Positions 27,552 through 36,222 of a DNA stretch of 64,000 bases are shown one piece after another; position 1 is the first letter of the stretch; each line of letters opens with the position of its first letter. The translations under genes and the position numbers were made by a program. Under the pieces are notes generated by a model. The model was not told where the DNA came from. It ran no database searches and worked only from the letters and a program-made list of their open reading frames with translations. The stretch lies in contig CAZOXM010000012.1 in the NCBI GenBank assembly GCA_964583825.1, positions 1 through 64,000 on the forward strand, written 5' to 3'. This DNA is from GCA-1730015 sp964583825. Lineage in GTDB: Bacteria > Pseudomonadota > Gammaproteobacteria > Granulosicoccales > Granulosicoccaceae.

Positions 27552-27797
27552 ATGAGTAATAACAACCCTAGTATGGATGACGATCCGAAATTCCTGAAAG
27601 AACAGCTTTCAGCGTTCGAGACCAAACTGTCCGAACTTATCGATATGGCAGACCGGCTAAAGGTAGAAAACGAGTCATTAAGAGCACAGCAACTCAACCT
27701 GGTGGAAGAGCGCTCAAGGCTGATCGAGAAAAACGAATTGGCCAGAACTCGTGTTGAAGCCATCGTCACCCGACTGAAATCACTGGAAACCGCCTGA
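27552..27797 (+). CDS. TIGR02449 family ZapB-like coiled-coil protein
   Basis: An 81-residue, almost wholly coiled-coil protein with heptad leucines (FLKEQLSAFETKLSELI and onward). It matches the TIGR02449 family, which typically precedes zapA in gammaproteobacteria. By analogy with ZapB it probably takes part in Z-ring assembly together with ZapA. AGGGA lies just before the ATG. Its stop codon overlaps the zapA start by one base (TGATG), so the two are translationally coupled. Confidence 0.85.
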   Translation: MSNNNPSMDDDPKFLKEQLSAFETKLSELIDMADRLKVENESLRAQQLNLVEERSRLIEKNELARTRVEAIVTRLKSLETA

Positions 27798-28129
27798 TGC
27801 CCGCAGATAAAGTCTCCGTTAAAGTTTATATTATGAACAAGGAGTATCAGATTCAATGCGGCCCTGACGAGAAACAACGTCTGATACAGGCCGCCGGCGA
27901 TGTCGATAACCGCATGCGTCAGGCGAAGAGCAGCAGCATCAGCACGGAAAAAGCTGCCGTGCTGACAGCACTCAACCTCGCCAACGAGTTGCAGGACGCA
28001 TCGCATACCGGCGACATATTGAATCTGGTCTCAACCAGCATTATTGATATGAATTCGAGAATTGATAAAGTGCTCGATAAGGAAGAAACCCGCGATACAC
28101 TTACCGGGGTTTCTGCGACCAACAATTAG
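27797..28129 (+). CDS. zapA: cell-division protein ZapA
   Basis: ZapA binds FtsZ filaments and cross-links them in the Z ring. At 110 residues it has the usual length, with the N-terminal VKVYIMNKEYQIQC segment, then QRLIQAAGDVDNRM and a C-terminal coiled coil. It is coupled to the ZapB-like gene (TGATG) and followed by 6S RNA, the classical zapA-ssrS order of gammaproteobacteria. Confidence 0.93.
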   Translation: MPADKVSVKVYIMNKEYQIQCGPDEKQRLIQAAGDVDNRMRQAKSSSISTEKAAVLTALNLANELQDASHTGDILNLVSTSIIDMNSRIDKVLDKEETRDTLTGVSATNN

Positions 28130-28239
28130 CGCTACTGTTTGATTCGGCAGCGACCGATAAACAGTGTGTTGAAGCCCGCGCCGTCGTGTGCGGCTGTCCA
28201 GTTCCGGTAAGGCACCTGACTAGCAGGTACCTCCGGTTA

Positions 28240-28430
28240 GGATGTTCTCTGCGGTGTTCGTTAGCTGGCCCGTTATTCCCTTGAGCCTAATTCGTAACCC
28301 CGGGGGCCGGCCATTTGTCGTTGTTGTGCATATCCGCCACGGCGGGAAGCCTGATTCGACAGTGGTTACTCCCACCTGAACCGTTTGGTTCAAGGTCCAA
28401 GGCCTGCGACGGCACATGTGGAGAACATCC
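28240..28430 (+). ncRNA. ssrS: 6S RNA
   Basis: About 190 nt downstream of zapA. The closing stem is explicit: GGATGTTCTC at 28240-28249 pairs with GAGAACATCC at 28421-28430. Inside are landmarks shared with E. coli 6S RNA: TAGCTGGCCCGTTATTCCC with TTGAGCC on the 5' side and, on the 3' side, CACCTGAACC, GGTTCAAGGTCCAAGGCCTG and CGACGGCACATG. 6S RNA mimics an open promoter and sequesters sigma-70 RNA polymerase in stationary phase. Just upstream (28211-28231) a GGCACCTG/CAGGTACC hairpin with one mismatch may mark the processing or terminator region after zapA. No ygfA-type gene follows. Confidence 0.92.
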
Positions 28431-28446
28431 ACCTCTAATATGCAGA

Positions 28447-28480
28447 CAAAAAAAAGGCGGGAAAATCCCGCCTTCTTTTA
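28447..28480. terminator. bidirectional Rho-independent terminator
   Basis: AAGGCGGGA-AAA-TCCCGCCTT (28454-28474) makes a 9-bp GC-rich stem, with a T-rich run on the right and an A-run on the left. It can therefore end transcription of the 6S RNA unit rightwards and of the binding-protein gene leftwards. Confidence 0.9.
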
Positions 28481-28494
28481 AAGCGCTGTGTTTC

Positions 28495-29463
28495 TTACTT
28501 CAAGAATGATGTGTCAATAACGGCGCTGTAGTCTTCACGTGCCGGGTTGTCATCTGTGGCAAAAGCACCACCGACAATACCAAAAGCAGTGCCGGCCATA
28601 CCACCCTCACTAAAGAACTCATTCAACTGCTGCTCTTTGGTGAGGAAGACCATGTCAGCCATCTGATTGAGTGTAGTCTCTGTGTTCATTCCAGATTCTC
28701 TTTCGATCAGTGGCAGCTTGGACTGGTCCTTGGCAAACATTTTGTTGTATTCATCAGTAACGTCCATGAATCCCTGTACCAGTTCCGGGTTTTCCTGAGC
28801 AAATTTCTCGGTGACAGAAACTACGTCGAACGCCACGATACCGGCTTCTGCCATGGCCTCATTGGACATTAGCTGAGTGCCATGCTCAAGTGCAGCTTTG
28901 GTGGAATCGCCACCGAATATACAGGCCATTTCAACACTGCCATCGGCCAGTGATACCACTGCGTCCGCAGGCACCTGATCCACGATTGTCAATTCATTAA
29001 TATCGACACCCAGGGTACGCATTTGCATGCGGAAGCTATAATCCGCCATTGTGGCGAGTGGCACAGCGACTGTCTTGCCCTCCAGTTCAGTGGCGTTGTC
29101 CGCTGTGATTCCAGCACTGTTTGCAACAACACAGGCGTTGGACGGATAAGTCATCGCAATACCTATGGTTTTGATAGGTGCATTTGCATTCACCGCGGTG
29201 ATGAACGGGGCGAGGCCCTGGCTGTAGGAAATGTCGATATCGCCGGCCAGCATCGCTTCAGTCATCTGGGTGCCGGCTTCAAAATTGGTCCAGTTGACAT
29301 CCACACCGAGCGCATCGGCATAGGCACCCTCAGCCTTGGCAATCAGGTTAGGAGAGGCCCATTCGAGAAAAAACGCAACGTTTACCTCATCGGCAGCATG
29401 GGCGGGAAGCGCGAGACCAGCCGCAACAGCGGTGGCCGAAAGTGTTTGTAAGAACTTTTTCAT
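28495..29463 (-). CDS. TauA/SsuA-like ABC transporter substrate-binding protein
   Basis: A periplasmic solute-binding protein of the NMT1/TauA/SsuA family (sulfonates, taurine, pyrimidine precursors and similar). From the ATG at 29463 it has a Sec signal peptide ending AHA, then 300 residues with family segments such as VDVNWTNFEAG, MTEAMLAGDIDISYSQG and LEGKTVAVPLATMADYSF. The ligand cannot be read. The start at 29463 is chosen because the signal peptide begins there and GGAG lies upstream; the longer frame adds 42 unlikely residues. No permease or ATPase gene is adjacent, so the transporter partners lie elsewhere. Confidence 0.88.
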   Translation of the reverse strand: MKKFLQTLSATAVAAGLALPAHAADEVNVAFFLEWASPNLIAKAEGAYADALGVDVNWTNFEAGTQMTEAMLAGDIDISYSQGLAPFITAVNANAPIKTIGIAMTYPSNACVVANSAGITADNATELEGKTVAVPLATMADYSFRMQMRTLGVDINELTIVDQVPADAVVSLADGSVEMACIFGGDSTKAALEHGTQLMSNEAMAEAGIVAFDVVSVTEKFAQENPELVQGFMDVTDEYNKMFAKDQSKLPLIERESGMNTETTLNQMADMVFLTKEQQLNEFFSEGGMAGTAFGIVGGAFATDDNPAREDYSAVIDTSFLK

Positions 29464-29746
29464 CAGTTGATAGGCTCCGTTAGGGTTGGCAGCGCAGAAT
29501 ACGGTTTCGCTGACTTGGCCTTTTGGCAAGTGCCTCATTATCGCGCCTTCGGGGCGGTTTTCAAACCACCGGCGGCGAAACTGCAGCACAATTCATCGAT
29601 TACGTCCTGTGCGTAGTACTCCGGGTCGCCATCAGGTAAGACTGACGGCATGTTCCGTCACATTGCACGCCAATGACTGACATCCGGCTGAACAATAGGA
29701 TGCAATTTAGCGGTAAGTTGGCAAATTCCTCACACAGACAAGGGCG

Positions 29747-31042
29747 ATGGTCAGCAATTTCCCGATCGACGGATCGCGGGATGCCTTATGGATGGCAACC
29801 GCCGTCGGTGCACCCGCAACCGACTCGCTACAAGAAAATATCAGCACTGATGTCGCCATTATCGGAGGCGGGCTAACGGGACTCAACGCCGCCTTACATC
29901 TGCGAAAAAGTGACATTTCCGTCTCTGTGCTGGAAGCCGAGGCACCGGGTTTCGGCGCATCCGGCCGGAGTGGTGGGCAGGTAAATCTCGGCCTGAATCT
30001 CGGCCCCGCCGCGCTGATCAAAAAATTCGGCAGGGAGCGCGGGGAACGACTTGTTAATCTGGTGATTAACACCCCCGATCAGGTATTTCAGTGGATCAGG
30101 GAGAACAGGCTCGACTGCGACCCGGTACAGCATGGCTGGGTGCAGGGCGCGTTTAACGCGAAGCAATTTGCGCTACAGCGTGACATGGCGGCTGACTATA
30201 AGGCGCACGGCTGCGAGTTACCGGTGCTGGATGCCGATTCGCTGCAATCTATAACCGGCGCCAGCGGCTATGTCGGCGGCCTGCATTGCGCCAGCGCTGG
30301 CTCGGTACAGCCACTGTCCTACACACGAGAACTTGCGCGGGTCGCGATCGCACTTGGGGCAAAAGTGTTCAGCCACTCAAAAGTCACCGGACTTGCCCAA
30401 TCTGCCGGCGGCGGGTGGGTAGTGCAAACCGGCAAAGCCACTGTTCACTGTCAACAGGTGCTGCTGTGCACCAATGGTTATACGGACTCCCTGGTGCGCG
30501 GAATGAAACAGCGGCTGGTTCCGGTAAGAAGTCTGCTGGTGGCAACCGAACCCCTGCCGCAGTCTATCCGTGAGGAAGTCCTGCCTGATCAGATAACATT
30601 CGTGGACAAGAGACGCCTGATTCTATATCTGCGCTACGACCGAGACGGACGACTCTGCGTTGGCGATCACGGTCCGATGCGAGACGCATTTCGATTGCAG
30701 GATTTCGGGGCTGTGAAAAAGCGTGCCGTCGCTACCTTCCCACAGCTCGAGCAGGTCCGATGGGACTATCACTGGGGTGGGCGGGTTGCGATGACTAAAG
30801 ACAGACTGCCATTTCTCTACCGGATCGCCCCCGGCCTGACCGCAGGCATGGGGTATAACGGCCGCGGAGTCGGCATGGGCACGATGATGGGCAAAGCACT
30901 GGCGAAATCCGTTGCAGCGCCGGAACATTGCGATTTCCCGCTAAGCACCCCCGGTCGATTTGCAATGCACAAGTTCCATGCTGCAGGTGCTTCAATGACC
31001 GTCAAATGGCTCGCGCTGCGCGACCATCTCGATGCACTGTAA
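29747..31042 (+). CDS. FAD-dependent amine/D-amino-acid oxidase (PuuB/OrdL-like)
   Basis: A 431-residue flavoprotein of the DAO superfamily. The Rossmann FAD-binding motif is DVAIIGGGLTGLNAALHL (about 35-52), followed by GFGASGRSGGQVN, which is typical of the gamma-glutamylputrescine oxidase/PuuB group, and a C-terminal GMGYNGRGVGMGTMMGK. It should oxidise an amine or amino acid to an imine with release of H2O2. Divergent from the binding-protein gene across 283 bp. The polyamine-type aminotransferase at 38 kb might belong to the same pathway, but that is speculation. Confidence 0.87.
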   Translation: MVSNFPIDGSRDALWMATAVGAPATDSLQENISTDVAIIGGGLTGLNAALHLRKSDISVSVLEAEAPGFGASGRSGGQVNLGLNLGPAALIKKFGRERGERLVNLVINTPDQVFQWIRENRLDCDPVQHGWVQGAFNAKQFALQRDMAADYKAHGCELPVLDADSLQSITGASGYVGGLHCASAGSVQPLSYTRELARVAIALGAKVFSHSKVTGLAQSAGGGWVVQTGKATVHCQQVLLCTNGYTDSLVRGMKQRLVPVRSLLVATEPLPQSIREEVLPDQITFVDKRRLILYLRYDRDGRLCVGDHGPMRDAFRLQDFGAVKKRAVATFPQLEQVRWDYHWGGRVAMTKDRLPFLYRIAPGLTAGMGYNGRGVGMGTMMGKALAKSVAAPEHCDFPLSTPGRFAMHKFHAAGASMTVKWLALRDHLDAL

Positions 31043-31055
31043 TACCCTGCGCACG

Positions 31056-31763
31056 CTACTGACAGTAAGCGGCTCCAAGCATCCGGCCGTCGGCTGAATC
31101 CTGCACAAAAACCGCACAGCCTGCGTTTGCATCAGACAGTTCAGGTACTTCCACACTAATACTGCCTCCACCGTCACGCCACTCGGCAATTGCTTTCAGT
31201 TGCCTGACCACATGATGGTTGTGCATCGTTTTCCCGTGGTTTTCTCCACGTAAAACTTCAGTGGTCTGCGAACGGTCGAATACAGCCAGCCACACTCCGG
31301 CAGTCGCATCGGAATTGCCCGTGATGTTCACGTTAACGGTTGCCTCGTCCACACTGGTACTGATCTGCAATTTCGGCTGAGCCACATTGAACGCTTTTTT
31401 TACCGCATTTCGACTCGAGCCGACCTGCGCGGTCGTGCCGTTGACGATCATCTGCGGGGTGTAGACACCGCGTTTTCCTTTCAATGGCCACTGATTGTAT
31501 TGACGTTGCCGAAGTGTGTATTCAGCGTTGGAGAACGGATCCTTCCAGACACCGGCAGCGCCATAGCGCAGGTCATCCCAGTAATCGACATGGTACTCAA
31601 GCGCGACGATCTCCGGAGATTCGCGGATCAAGTCAGCCAGGTGCTCATCTGCCGGTGGACAGCTGTAGCAACCCTGCGAGGTAAATAACTCGACGATTGG
31701 AGCGCCAAAGACCCGCAAAGGAGCGAGGGATAAAGCGATTATCAATGTTAATATTCTGCTCAT
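31056..31763 (-). CDS. DUF1223 thioredoxin-fold secreted protein
   Basis: A 235-residue DUF1223 protein. From the ATG at 31763 it starts with a Sec signal peptide (MSRILTLIIALSLAP), then ELFTSQGCYSCPPADEHLA with a thioredoxin-like CxxC (CYSC), HVDYWDDL and a YTPQMIVNG segment near the usual cis-Pro position. It is probably periplasmic and redox-related; no member's function is known to me. The upstream ATG at 31805 would place 14 residues before the signal peptide. It is divergent from the quinone-reductase gene with only 34 bp between starts. Confidence 0.87.
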   Translation of the reverse strand: MSRILTLIIALSLAPLRVFGAPIVELFTSQGCYSCPPADEHLADLIRESPEIVALEYHVDYWDDLRYGAAGVWKDPFSNAEYTLRQRQYNQWPLKGKRGVYTPQMIVNGTTAQVGSSRNAVKKAFNVAQPKLQISTSVDEATVNVNITGNSDATAGVWLAVFDRSQTTEVLRGENHGKTMHNHHVVRQLKAIAEWRDGGGSISVEVPELSDANAGCAVFVQDSADGRMLGAAYCQ

Positions 31764-31797
31764 CTGGCAATCCACACACTTGTTCGAGATCTTTGAC

Positions 31798-32775
31798 ATG
31801 GCCAATGCAATAAGAGTTCACACACCCGGCGGGCCTGAGGTGCTTTGTTACGAAAAATATGAACCGGGAAAGCCCGGCAGCGGTGAAGTCAGGCTGGCGC
31901 AGCATGCGGTCGGTTTAAATTTCATCGATGTTTATCACCGTACCGGACTTTATCCAATCGCTGACAAACCTTTTGTTCTTGGACTGGAAGCGGCCGGGGT
32001 CGTGACCGAACTGGGCCCCGATGTTCAGGGCCTGTCTGTTGGCGACCGAGTGGCTTATGCGGCTGTGCCAATTGGTGCTTATTGCGACGAGCGAATAATT
32101 CCGGCGCACCGACTGGTGAAGCTCCCGGATGACATCACATTCGAAACCGGTGCCGCCATGATGTTACAGGGAATGACCGTACAGTATCTGGTGCGCAGTA
32201 CTTACCGTGTTAAACCGGGTGACACGGTCCTGTTTCACGCCGCCGCGGGTGGCGTCGGTGCAATCGCCTGTCAGTGGCTGAATCATCTGGGCGCCACCGT
32301 GATCGGCACGGTCGGTTCACAGGAGAAAGCAGCGCAGGCAAAGGCCAATGGCTGCCATCACACGATTTTGTATCGCGAAGAAAACATTGCAGACAGGGTC
32401 GCGGATATAACCTCCGGTGAGGGCGTGCCGGTGGTGTATGACTCGGTGGGTAAAGATACCTTTGAAGCCTCCCTCGACTGTCTGGCCCCACTCGGCATGT
32501 TCGTCAGCTTCGGCAGCGCATCCGGTCCGGTTGAAAGCGTCAGTCCGGCCACCCTGGCAGCCAAAGGCTCTTTGTTTTTCACACGCCCGACCATTATGAC
32601 CTACACCGCCAAACCAGAGGACCTGCAGGCAAGCGCCAAAGATCTGTTCGACGTTGTATCTTCAGGCGCAGTTAAAATCTCTGTCGATCAGACCTATGCG
32701 CTCAAGGATGCGAAGCAGGCGCATGAAGACCTGGAAGCGAGAAAAACCACCGGGTCAACGGTTTTTACCCTTTGA
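31798..32775 (+). CDS. qor: NADPH:quinone reductase (zeta-crystallin type)
   Basis: A medium-chain dehydrogenase/reductase of the zinc-free quinone oxidoreductase group, 325 residues. N-terminal GroES-like fold with VGLNFIDVYHRTGLYP and LGLEAAGVVTELG; the NADPH Rossmann motif is AAAGGVGAIACQ, and no structural zinc Cys cluster is present. It should reduce quinones by one electron. The ATG at 31798 begins the family's MANAIRVHTPGGPEVL start; an upstream ATG at 31780 adds six residues. It is divergent from the DUF1223 gene and convergent with the AMP nucleosidase gene. Confidence 0.92.
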   Translation: MANAIRVHTPGGPEVLCYEKYEPGKPGSGEVRLAQHAVGLNFIDVYHRTGLYPIADKPFVLGLEAAGVVTELGPDVQGLSVGDRVAYAAVPIGAYCDERIIPAHRLVKLPDDITFETGAAMMLQGMTVQYLVRSTYRVKPGDTVLFHAAAGGVGAIACQWLNHLGATVIGTVGSQEKAAQAKANGCHHTILYREENIADRVADITSGEGVPVVYDSVGKDTFEASLDCLAPLGMFVSFGSASGPVESVSPATLAAKGSLFFTRPTIMTYTAKPEDLQASAKDLFDVVSSGAVKISVDQTYALKDAKQAHEDLEARKTTGSTVFTL

Positions 32776-32814
32776 CACGCTCAACGCATTCGATTCAACC
32801 GATCAAACGCAGCG

Positions 32815-33600
32815 TCAATAGCGAAAGTGTTTAATCTGTTCGCCTTTACTGCCGATCTCAGCCATCGCCTCAACACCGATGGCAAGGTGAATCGGTGCCC
32901 AGTCGCGGGTTGTCTGATTATCGACTTCTGCCATCTTGACCCCGTCGGGGGTGATTGGCACATCGGATACCAGTAACAGCGCACCTCTGGCAATCTGGTT
33001 GGCGTGACCGACGATAAAGATGGTGGCCGTCTCCATATCAATACCAATACAGGTCATCTCATGGAGTCGGGAATGGAATTCCCTGTCGTGTTCCCATACC
33101 CGTCGGTTGGAGGTGTAAATTACCCCGGTTCGATATTCATAGCCACGCGCGGCGACTTTGTCCGATACAAATTTGTGCAGTTTAAAGGAAGGTAGCGCCG
33201 GCACTTTTGGGTGCAGATAATCATCACTGGTACCCTCCCCCCTGATCGCTGCAATGGGCAGGATAAAATTGCCTATTTCGGTAGAAGTTTTGAGCCCGCC
33301 ACACTTACCAAGAAAAAGTACAGCTTTCGGTGAGACAGCAGACAACAGATCCATCACCGTTGCCGCATTTGCAGACCCCATACCGAAGTTAATGATGGAT
33401 ATGCCCTGGTCGTTGGTAGCTGCCTGCATTGGCTTTCCTTCGCCATATACCTCGCAACCAAACTGTTCGGCAAACCGGGTGACATAGTCAGAAAAATTGG
33501 TCAGCAGAATATAGTCGCCAAATTTATTCAGCGGCATGCCGGTATATCGCGGAAGCCAGTTCCCGGTGATCTCCGCTTTACTGAGTGTGTCAGTCGCCAT
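32815..33600 (-). CDS. amn: AMP nucleosidase / nucleoside phosphorylase family
   Basis: Hydrolyses AMP to adenine and ribose 5-phosphate. This is the short (261-residue) form that lacks the N-terminal regulatory domain of E. coli Amn. Nucleosidase-fold features are INFGMGSANAATVMDLL, VLFLGKCGGL and GIDMETATIF, with the base- and ribose-recognition Glu. The ATG at 33600 is clear. It is convergent with the quinone-reductase gene (39 bp). Confidence 0.85.
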   Translation of the reverse strand: MATDTLSKAEITGNWLPRYTGMPLNKFGDYILLTNFSDYVTRFAEQFGCEVYGEGKPMQAATNDQGISIINFGMGSANAATVMDLLSAVSPKAVLFLGKCGGLKTSTEIGNFILPIAAIRGEGTSDDYLHPKVPALPSFKLHKFVSDKVAARGYEYRTGVIYTSNRRVWEHDREFHSRLHEMTCIGIDMETATIFIVGHANQIARGALLLVSDVPITPDGVKMAEVDNQTTRDWAPIHLAIGVEAMAEIGSKGEQIKHFRY

Positions 33601-33750
33601 AGTTCCAATAATCCATCCGTCTGAGGACGGGCAGCCAACGTTGACGGATTATAGCGCATGCTCTCTGGCAGATAGCACTGAAAGACACTATGGAATTGAA
33701 GTTACAAATCCAGCGGCGCACTCGTGCAGCCGAGCACAGCTATGCAGAGC

Positions 33751-34704
33751 CTACCTGCCCGCAGTCATCTCCAGATACTTTTGTGCATAACGCCCGCCAA
33801 GCGTACGAAGACTATCGGCATTGAAGTGAACATCGGCTTCATCCCACGTAGCCAGGCCTTCTCCTTCCACACAGGCAGTCCATTCGTCGGCATCTCGATT
33901 AAGTGCCATCAGACGATCATTAATCGGAGACCGGGCGGTTTCACCACAAATAAAGGGCCTTCCGTGATCAAACCAGCTTTCATTGCGAAAGTTGTCAATC
34001 AGTTGCCATAGCTTGTTGCTGTAGTAGTTGTAGTCCAGGTCCCACTCGGCCAGCTCCGGATCGAGCGAATAGGCGTTGGCCCAGTCCGTCTCACCCTGGT
34101 GCCAGAGGATACCGTCGAAGGAAACCTTGTGTGGCAGTTCATTCAGTGCTGCCAGTGCCTGCTCCCGGATCTTGTTATAGAAATAGTTATCCGGATCCCA
34201 GTGATTAATTCCTTCACCGGGAGCAGTCACCAGTACGATGCCGACTGCTCTGGTGCTGTTGGCCACCACCTGTTTGCCGAAGTGAAAGCCAAAATTGTTG
34301 TGCGGATCTTCACCGAGCCCCTTTGCCGGGTGCCAGCCCAGATCCCATACCTGCCGTAGACTGGCTTGTTTCCAGCCCTGATCCGTGTATGCGTAGAACC
34401 CCTCAGCCGGCTGATCGAGTTCTTCATCGAACCCGGTCTGTGAACCCAGCGCATTGGACTGACCGGTCACCAACACCAGATCGGTAATAGACGCGGGACC
34501 GGTGGCGCCGGTCTCGGGCACGCCGGTTGAATTGCGCGGTGTATTGGCACTGGTGTCAGGATTTGGTAACGCACTGATTCCGCGGTCGTCGAGCGGTAAT
34601 GAATTATCCAGCGCGTCATTCGCACTGTTGCACCCGACTAACAAAGCAAACACACAGGCGGAAAACACGACGCCAATACTTATTTTTTGAGAATAGCCAC
34701 ACAC
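33751..34704 (-). CDS. SASA/SGNH-family esterase, predicted lipoprotein (paralog 1)
   Basis: A sialate O-acetylesterase-like (SASA, DUF303) hydrolase of 317 residues. A lipobox LVGC (Cys25) marks it as a lipoprotein. The catalytic Ser83 is in LVTGQSNALG, with the family's ILWHQGETDW motif and a C-terminal DVHFNADSLRTLGGRYA that supplies the Asp and His. The start is a GTG with no clear ribosome-binding site. Two close paralogs follow at 34839 and 37197. They probably remove O-acyl groups from polysaccharide at the cell surface; the substrate is unknown. Confidence 0.87.
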   Translation of the reverse strand: MCGYSQKISIGVVFSACVFALLVGCNSANDALDNSLPLDDRGISALPNPDTSANTPRNSTGVPETGATGPASITDLVLVTGQSNALGSQTGFDEELDQPAEGFYAYTDQGWKQASLRQVWDLGWHPAKGLGEDPHNNFGFHFGKQVVANSTRAVGIVLVTAPGEGINHWDPDNYFYNKIREQALAALNELPHKVSFDGILWHQGETDWANAYSLDPELAEWDLDYNYYSNKLWQLIDNFRNESWFDHGRPFICGETARSPINDRLMALNRDADEWTACVEGEGLATWDEADVHFNADSLRTLGGRYAQKYLEMTAGR

Positions 34705-34838
34705 TTTGGCACTAGTCCGTGAAAAAGAAACTGTTATGCAAGTGTGTCAAAAAGTTATCACTCTGTCTGAGAAGCGATTCCTGTTTGCGCAATATTCACA
34801 GTGATACCGAGCCGCGGCAGCCCGTTTACCCACGCCAC

Positions 34839-36134
34839 CTATTCGGACAGCTGGCGATATTTTGTGGCGTACCTTTCACCGATGGTTCGCAGCGAATCAG
34901 TCGAAAAGTGAATGTCATCACCTACCGATTCAAGATCATCGGCAGAGACGCAGCCGGTTTTGCTGTCGCCATCCGTGTTAAGCAGACGTAAGCGGTTGTT
35001 GACCGGCGAGTTGAGGGTCTCACCACAAATAAAGGCAGCCTCACTGGAGAGCCACGGTTCGGCACGCAGATTAGCGATCAGGGTGCGCAACTTTTCACTG
35101 TAATAGTCATTGTCATAGTAGTCACTTTCACCCTGATGCCAAAGCACACCATCCAGCGCACTCTTGTGTGACAGTGCACCAAGTGCCGCTGTAACCTTCG
35201 TTTCCATGTGCTGGTAGAAGGCGCCTTCCTTGTCCCAATGCGAGATGGAATGTCCGGGGGCTGTGACCATAATAATACCGACAACCCTGGACGGGTCAGC
35301 CAGCACCATTTGTTTCGCAAAGTGAAAGCCGAAGTTGTTGGCCGGGTCAGCGTCAATATCCGACCGTGGATACCAGTTGCGATCCCAGATCTGACGCAGA
35401 CTGGCAATCGTCCACCCGGTGCTGGTCCATGCGTAGACTCTTTTCACCGGTGAATCGAGCCGCTCGTCGTAACGGTCCGGTTCATACAGAATGGTTTCGA
35501 CACCCAGCGCATTGGACTGACCGGTAATGAGCACCACATCGGTAATGGCAGCCCCACCATCGCCAAAATTTCTGGCAGTACAGGTGGTGCTGTTCTCCCA
35601 CCCATAGCCACCGCCGGTGTAATACTTTGGGTCACTGCAGGCGGGGTGGCGCAGCGTGTATCGCTCCTCAGCGGATGGTTTTTCCGTACTCCCGGCCACC
35701 CGGCAGGTCCGCGCGTTTTCCCAACCGAATCCGTCACCATCGGGATCGGACTCCGCTGAGCGACAGACAGGCGTAGCGCCAGCGCTGCCTGCTACGACGC
35801 GACAGCTGCGGTCGTTTTCCCAGCCAAAGCCATCGCCGTCCGGATCGGAATCAGCGTTCTGACAGGTTACCGGTGCTGATGTAACACGACAGCTTTTGCC
35901 GTTTTCCCATCCAAAACCATCGCCGTCACTATCACTCTCTGCGGAGCGGCAGGTGCCGACCGTGGCAACCACACGACAGCTTTGCCGGTTTTCCCATCCG
36001 AAACCATCGCCGTCGGAGTCACTCGACGCACTGAGGCAAATCGGGATAGTCTGTGCGGTCAGCGGTGCAGTCAAAACAGCAAACAAAACAACGGCAGCAA
36101 AACCGGAAACCATACGGGTAAATTCGGCAAACAT
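34839..36134 (-). CDS. SASA/SGNH-family esterase with N-terminal Cys-bracketed DGDG repeats (paralog 2)
   Basis: From the ATG at 36134 the product is 431 residues: a Sec signal peptide (cleaved near LTAQT), four tandem copies of a roughly 21-residue Cys-to-Cys unit with the core DGDGFGWEN, a degenerate fifth copy, then a SASA domain with LITGQSNALG (catalytic Ser) and GVLWHQGESDYY. The DxDGDGxGWEN core resembles calcium-binding thrombospondin type 3 or EF-hand-like loops. The longer frame from 36293 overlaps the divergent GT2 gene and is unlikely. It is exported and probably binds or modifies polysaccharide. Same strand as paralog 1, 134 bp away. Confidence 0.86.
   Translation of the reverse strand: MFAEFTRMVSGFAAVVLFAVLTAPLTAQTIPICLSASSDSDGDGFGWENRQSCRVVATVGTCRSAESDSDGDGFGWENGKSCRVTSAPVTCQNADSDPDGDGFGWENDRSCRVVAGSAGATPVCRSAESDPDGDGFGWENARTCRVAGSTEKPSAEERYTLRHPACSDPKYYTGGGYGWENSTTCTARNFGDGGAAITDVVLITGQSNALGVETILYEPDRYDERLDSPVKRVYAWTSTGWTIASLRQIWDRNWYPRSDIDADPANNFGFHFAKQMVLADPSRVVGIIMVTAPGHSISHWDKEGAFYQHMETKVTAALGALSHKSALDGVLWHQGESDYYDNDYYSEKLRTLIANLRAEPWLSSEAAFICGETLNSPVNNRLRLLNTDGDSKTGCVSADDLESVGDDIHFSTDSLRTIGERYATKYRQLSE
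35574..36038 (-). repeat. tandem coding repeats (Cys-DGDGFGWEN-Cys)
   Basis: Inside the repeat-bearing esterase gene. Four near-identical units plus a degenerate fifth (YTGGGYGWEN), each flanked by two Cys that may form a disulfide around a putative calcium loop. The unit is about 31 residues including its spacer, and the DNA is also repetitive (CCATCGCCGTC recurs). Confidence 0.9.
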
Positions 36135-36222
36135 AATCGACTGGCGGCAGGGGAATTGCACCGATGGTAGCGTAAGTGACTGCAAAATTCGCTTTGTGTA
36201 ATGGTTAACGATTATTAATTCT

